Both the position numbers and the translations under genes were made by a program. The notes under the pieces are model-generated. The model was not told the DNA's origin. It saw only the letters and a list, made by a program, of their open reading frames with translations, and made no database searches. Positions 60,741 through 61,823 of a stretch of DNA of 61,823 bases are shown in pieces (position 1 is the first letter of the stretch; each line of letters opens with the position of its first letter). Source of the stretch: a bacterium (GTDB lineage Bacteria > 4484-113 > JAGGVC01); the NCBI GenBank assembly GCA_039961635.1, contig JABRWB010000059.1, positions 1 through 61,823 on the forward strand, given 5' to 3'.

Positions 60741-60941
60741 ATGGAGTACATCGGACCTTTGTTTTTTGCCTGGTTGCTGTTTGGCCTGTTTTCCAGCGCT
60801 CTGGCATCGGAGAAAGGTTTCAGCGGCATTATCGGTTTTTTTGCCGGGCTGTTTTTCGGGCCGCTCGGTTTTTTGTATTACATCGGGGCGCCCGACATCA
60901 AGCTTAGAAAGCTTCTGGAAGATTGGCGCCGGGGCGTGTGA
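60741..60941 (+). CDS. Small membrane protein after array 2
   Basis: This protein has 66 residues. Two hydrophobic segments, IGPLFFAWLLFGLFSSALA (4-22) and FSGIIGFFAGLFFGPLGFLYYIG (27-49), are followed by a charged tail KLRKLLEDWRRG. AGGTGAGG precedes ATG 60741. It begins only 30 bp after the end of the array and lies on the same strand as the CARF gene downstream. It resembles short phage- or defence-linked membrane proteins in general shape only; I know no family for it. Confidence 0.55.
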   Translation: MEYIGPLFFAWLLFGLFSSALASEKGFSGIIGFFAGLFFGPLGFLYYIGAPDIKLRKLLEDWRRGV

Positions 60942-60973
60942 TTGCAGGCGGTAATCCGCGCGGAATGCCGCGA

Positions 60974-60979
60974 TATAAT
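60974..60979 (+). promoter_or_regulatory. -10 box of the lone CARF gene
   Basis: Perfect TATAAT with a transcript start expected about 7 nt downstream. GGAGGA at 60996-61001 is a good ribosome site before ATG 61006. Confidence 0.55.
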
Positions 60980-61005
60980 CACACCGTTTTTCCGGCGGAG
61001 GACTT

Positions 61006-61671
61006 ATGGCGAACATCCACTTGATTTGCACGGTCGGAACCTCGTATGTGAAGAATCTTGAAGAAGCCTACGGGTGCACATTCCGGGAACTACCCGAAGT
61101 TGCCAAGCTCGCCGAGCTTGAGATCGACAAGGGCATCGGGCACCTGATGGCAAGCTCGGCGGAAATCAATTCCACGGTCAACGTCTTCAGGCAGATTGAG
61201 GGAAATGTAAGGAAGCTAATTTTGTTCGTGTCCGATACCTCCCAAGGCCGCTTCGCGGGCGAGCTTTACGAGTCCGTTTTCCCCGCGCTTTTCAAAGGCA
61301 AATTCGGCATTGTGGGAATTGATAGCGTAGAAACTGTCGTAATCGAGGGTTTAAAGCCCGACTTTGAAAGCTTCAGGGATGAGGGCGTGAACAATCTGAA
61401 GCGGCAGCTGTTCGAAACTATTAAGTCTATCAGGGCGACTGCGGGGTGCGAGGCGGCGATAAACGCAACGGGCGGCTACAAGGCGGTCGGAATTATCAGC
61501 GGCTTTGTGGCCCAGATTTTAGGGTGTGATGTCTGGTATCAGTTTTCGGAATTAGATGCTGCAATCAGGATTTCAAGGCCCGATCCTCAATCCGCCGCGG
61601 CTGATACCCCGCTAAATATAAGGGTCTATCACGTTCAGGACAGGAATACGATGGTCGGGCTTGTCGATTGA
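61006..61671 (+). CDS. Stand-alone CARF protein, candidate ring nuclease
   Basis: This 221-residue protein is of the APE2256 (TIGR02619) type and consists of little more than one CARF domain. HLICTVGTSYVK holds Ser 13 and AAINATGGYKAVG holds Lys 159, which match the Ser and Lys needed by Crn1 ring nucleases that cut cyclic tetra-adenylate. There is no HEPN, HTH or other effector domain, only a short C-terminal extension after residue 190. So it more likely turns the signal off than acts as a toxin. It has its own promoter after array 2. Confidence 0.85.
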   Translation: MANIHLICTVGTSYVKNLEEAYGCTFRELPEVAKLAELEIDKGIGHLMASSAEINSTVNVFRQIEGNVRKLILFVSDTSQGRFAGELYESVFPALFKGKFGIVGIDSVETVVIEGLKPDFESFRDEGVNNLKRQLFETIKSIRATAGCEAAINATGGYKAVGIISGFVAQILGCDVWYQFSELDAAIRISRPDPQSAAADTPLNIRVYHVQDRNTMVGLVD

Positions 61672-61725
61672 CATCCCGATAGTAGAATTGCACGCCCGTA
61701 GCCGGAAAAATGATGGTATCAATCC

Positions 61726-61823
61726 GTGCACTCGGTTCCTTATTACAGGCTGGAGGTCGCGCTGAAGACCGGAGGGCCGGTTTGCGTCAACGGATTCTGG
61801 GGCGCGCACCTGCGAAGCGCGCT
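61726..61823 (+). CDS. Start of a possible RAMP (Cas6-like) protein, cut by the window end
   Basis: Reading from GTG 61726 gives 32 residues: a first strand with YYRLEVALKTGGPV, then VNGFWGAHLRSA. The spacing and the G-x-LR-x-A element match the first strand and loop of RAMP-fold proteins such as Cas6. The start codon lacks a good ribosome site and no other start is in frame after a stop at 61711. With so little sequence this is a suggestion only. Confidence 0.35.
   Translation, partial: MHSVPYYRLEVALKTGGPVCVNGFWGAHLRSA

Overview
The window is bacterial chromosome with a high G+C content and dense, mostly intact genes. It has no rRNA or tRNA that I can see. Several lipoprotein signal peptides, an FlgO/CsgG-like TPR protein and large secreted IPT/TIG, PKD and dockerin-type proteins suggest a diderm bacterium that makes many exported surface proteins. 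I cannot place it in a named phylum from the sequence. A recurring trait is a -10 hexamer of the TANAAT type lying exactly 6 nt before a GTG or TTG start, which suggests that leaderless mRNAs are common in this organism.

Layout. (1) 1-1.3 kb: repeats and one small helix-turn-helix gene. (2) 1.37-8.1 kb, minus strand: primary sigma factor rpoD with its own promoter and terminator; then a run ribE-ribBA-NHL-repeat lipoprotein-meaB, preceded by an EamA-type exporter and a small membrane protein. (3) 8.3-14.1 kb, minus strand: an IPT/dockerin lipoprotein, a response regulator with a coiled-coil N-terminus, and a compact acetyl-CoA-synthetase-like / acyl carrier protein / Kbl-like module. (4) 14.3-25.7 kb: metabolic and cell-envelope genes (pgi, hutU, acpS, HAD phosphatase, glycosyltransferase, PPC-domain protein, asparaginase, CapA-like protein, sugar nucleotidyltransferase). 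(5) 25.7-38.8 kb: large exported proteins, namely a subtilase, two big IPT/PKD lipoproteins, a 12-repeat GGDDxY protein and a CsgG-TPR protein. (6) 39.0-40.5 kb: an Rrf2 regulator without a normal start codon and a quinone-oxidoreductase-like MDR protein. (7) 40.6 kb to the end: a CRISPR-Cas island that begins next to a broken IS3-family transposase fragment.

The CRISPR island is a type III-B (Cmr) system. Its order is CARF effector-cas2-cas1, leader, array 1 (36 good repeats), small membrane protein, csm6 (CARF-HEPN)-cas6-cmr1-cmr2/cas10-cmr3-cmr4-cmr5-cmr6, leader, array 2 (48 good repeats plus a broken one), small membrane protein, lone CARF protein, and probably the start of another RAMP gene at the right edge. 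Cas10 keeps the GGDD cyclase motif but has no room for an N-terminal HD nuclease. The locus encodes three CARF proteins, so the likely main output is cyclic oligoadenylate signalling. Csm6 is the clear RNase. The 221-residue CARF protein is a candidate ring nuclease. The 391-residue CARF protein carries a C-terminal domain that I do not recognise, and it is the best candidate for something undescribed. Two short membrane proteins sit at matching places after each array. Cas10 also contains a 10-G homopolymer early in its frame that could switch it on and off. Both arrays end in copies of a palindromic repeat that also lies elsewhere in the window.
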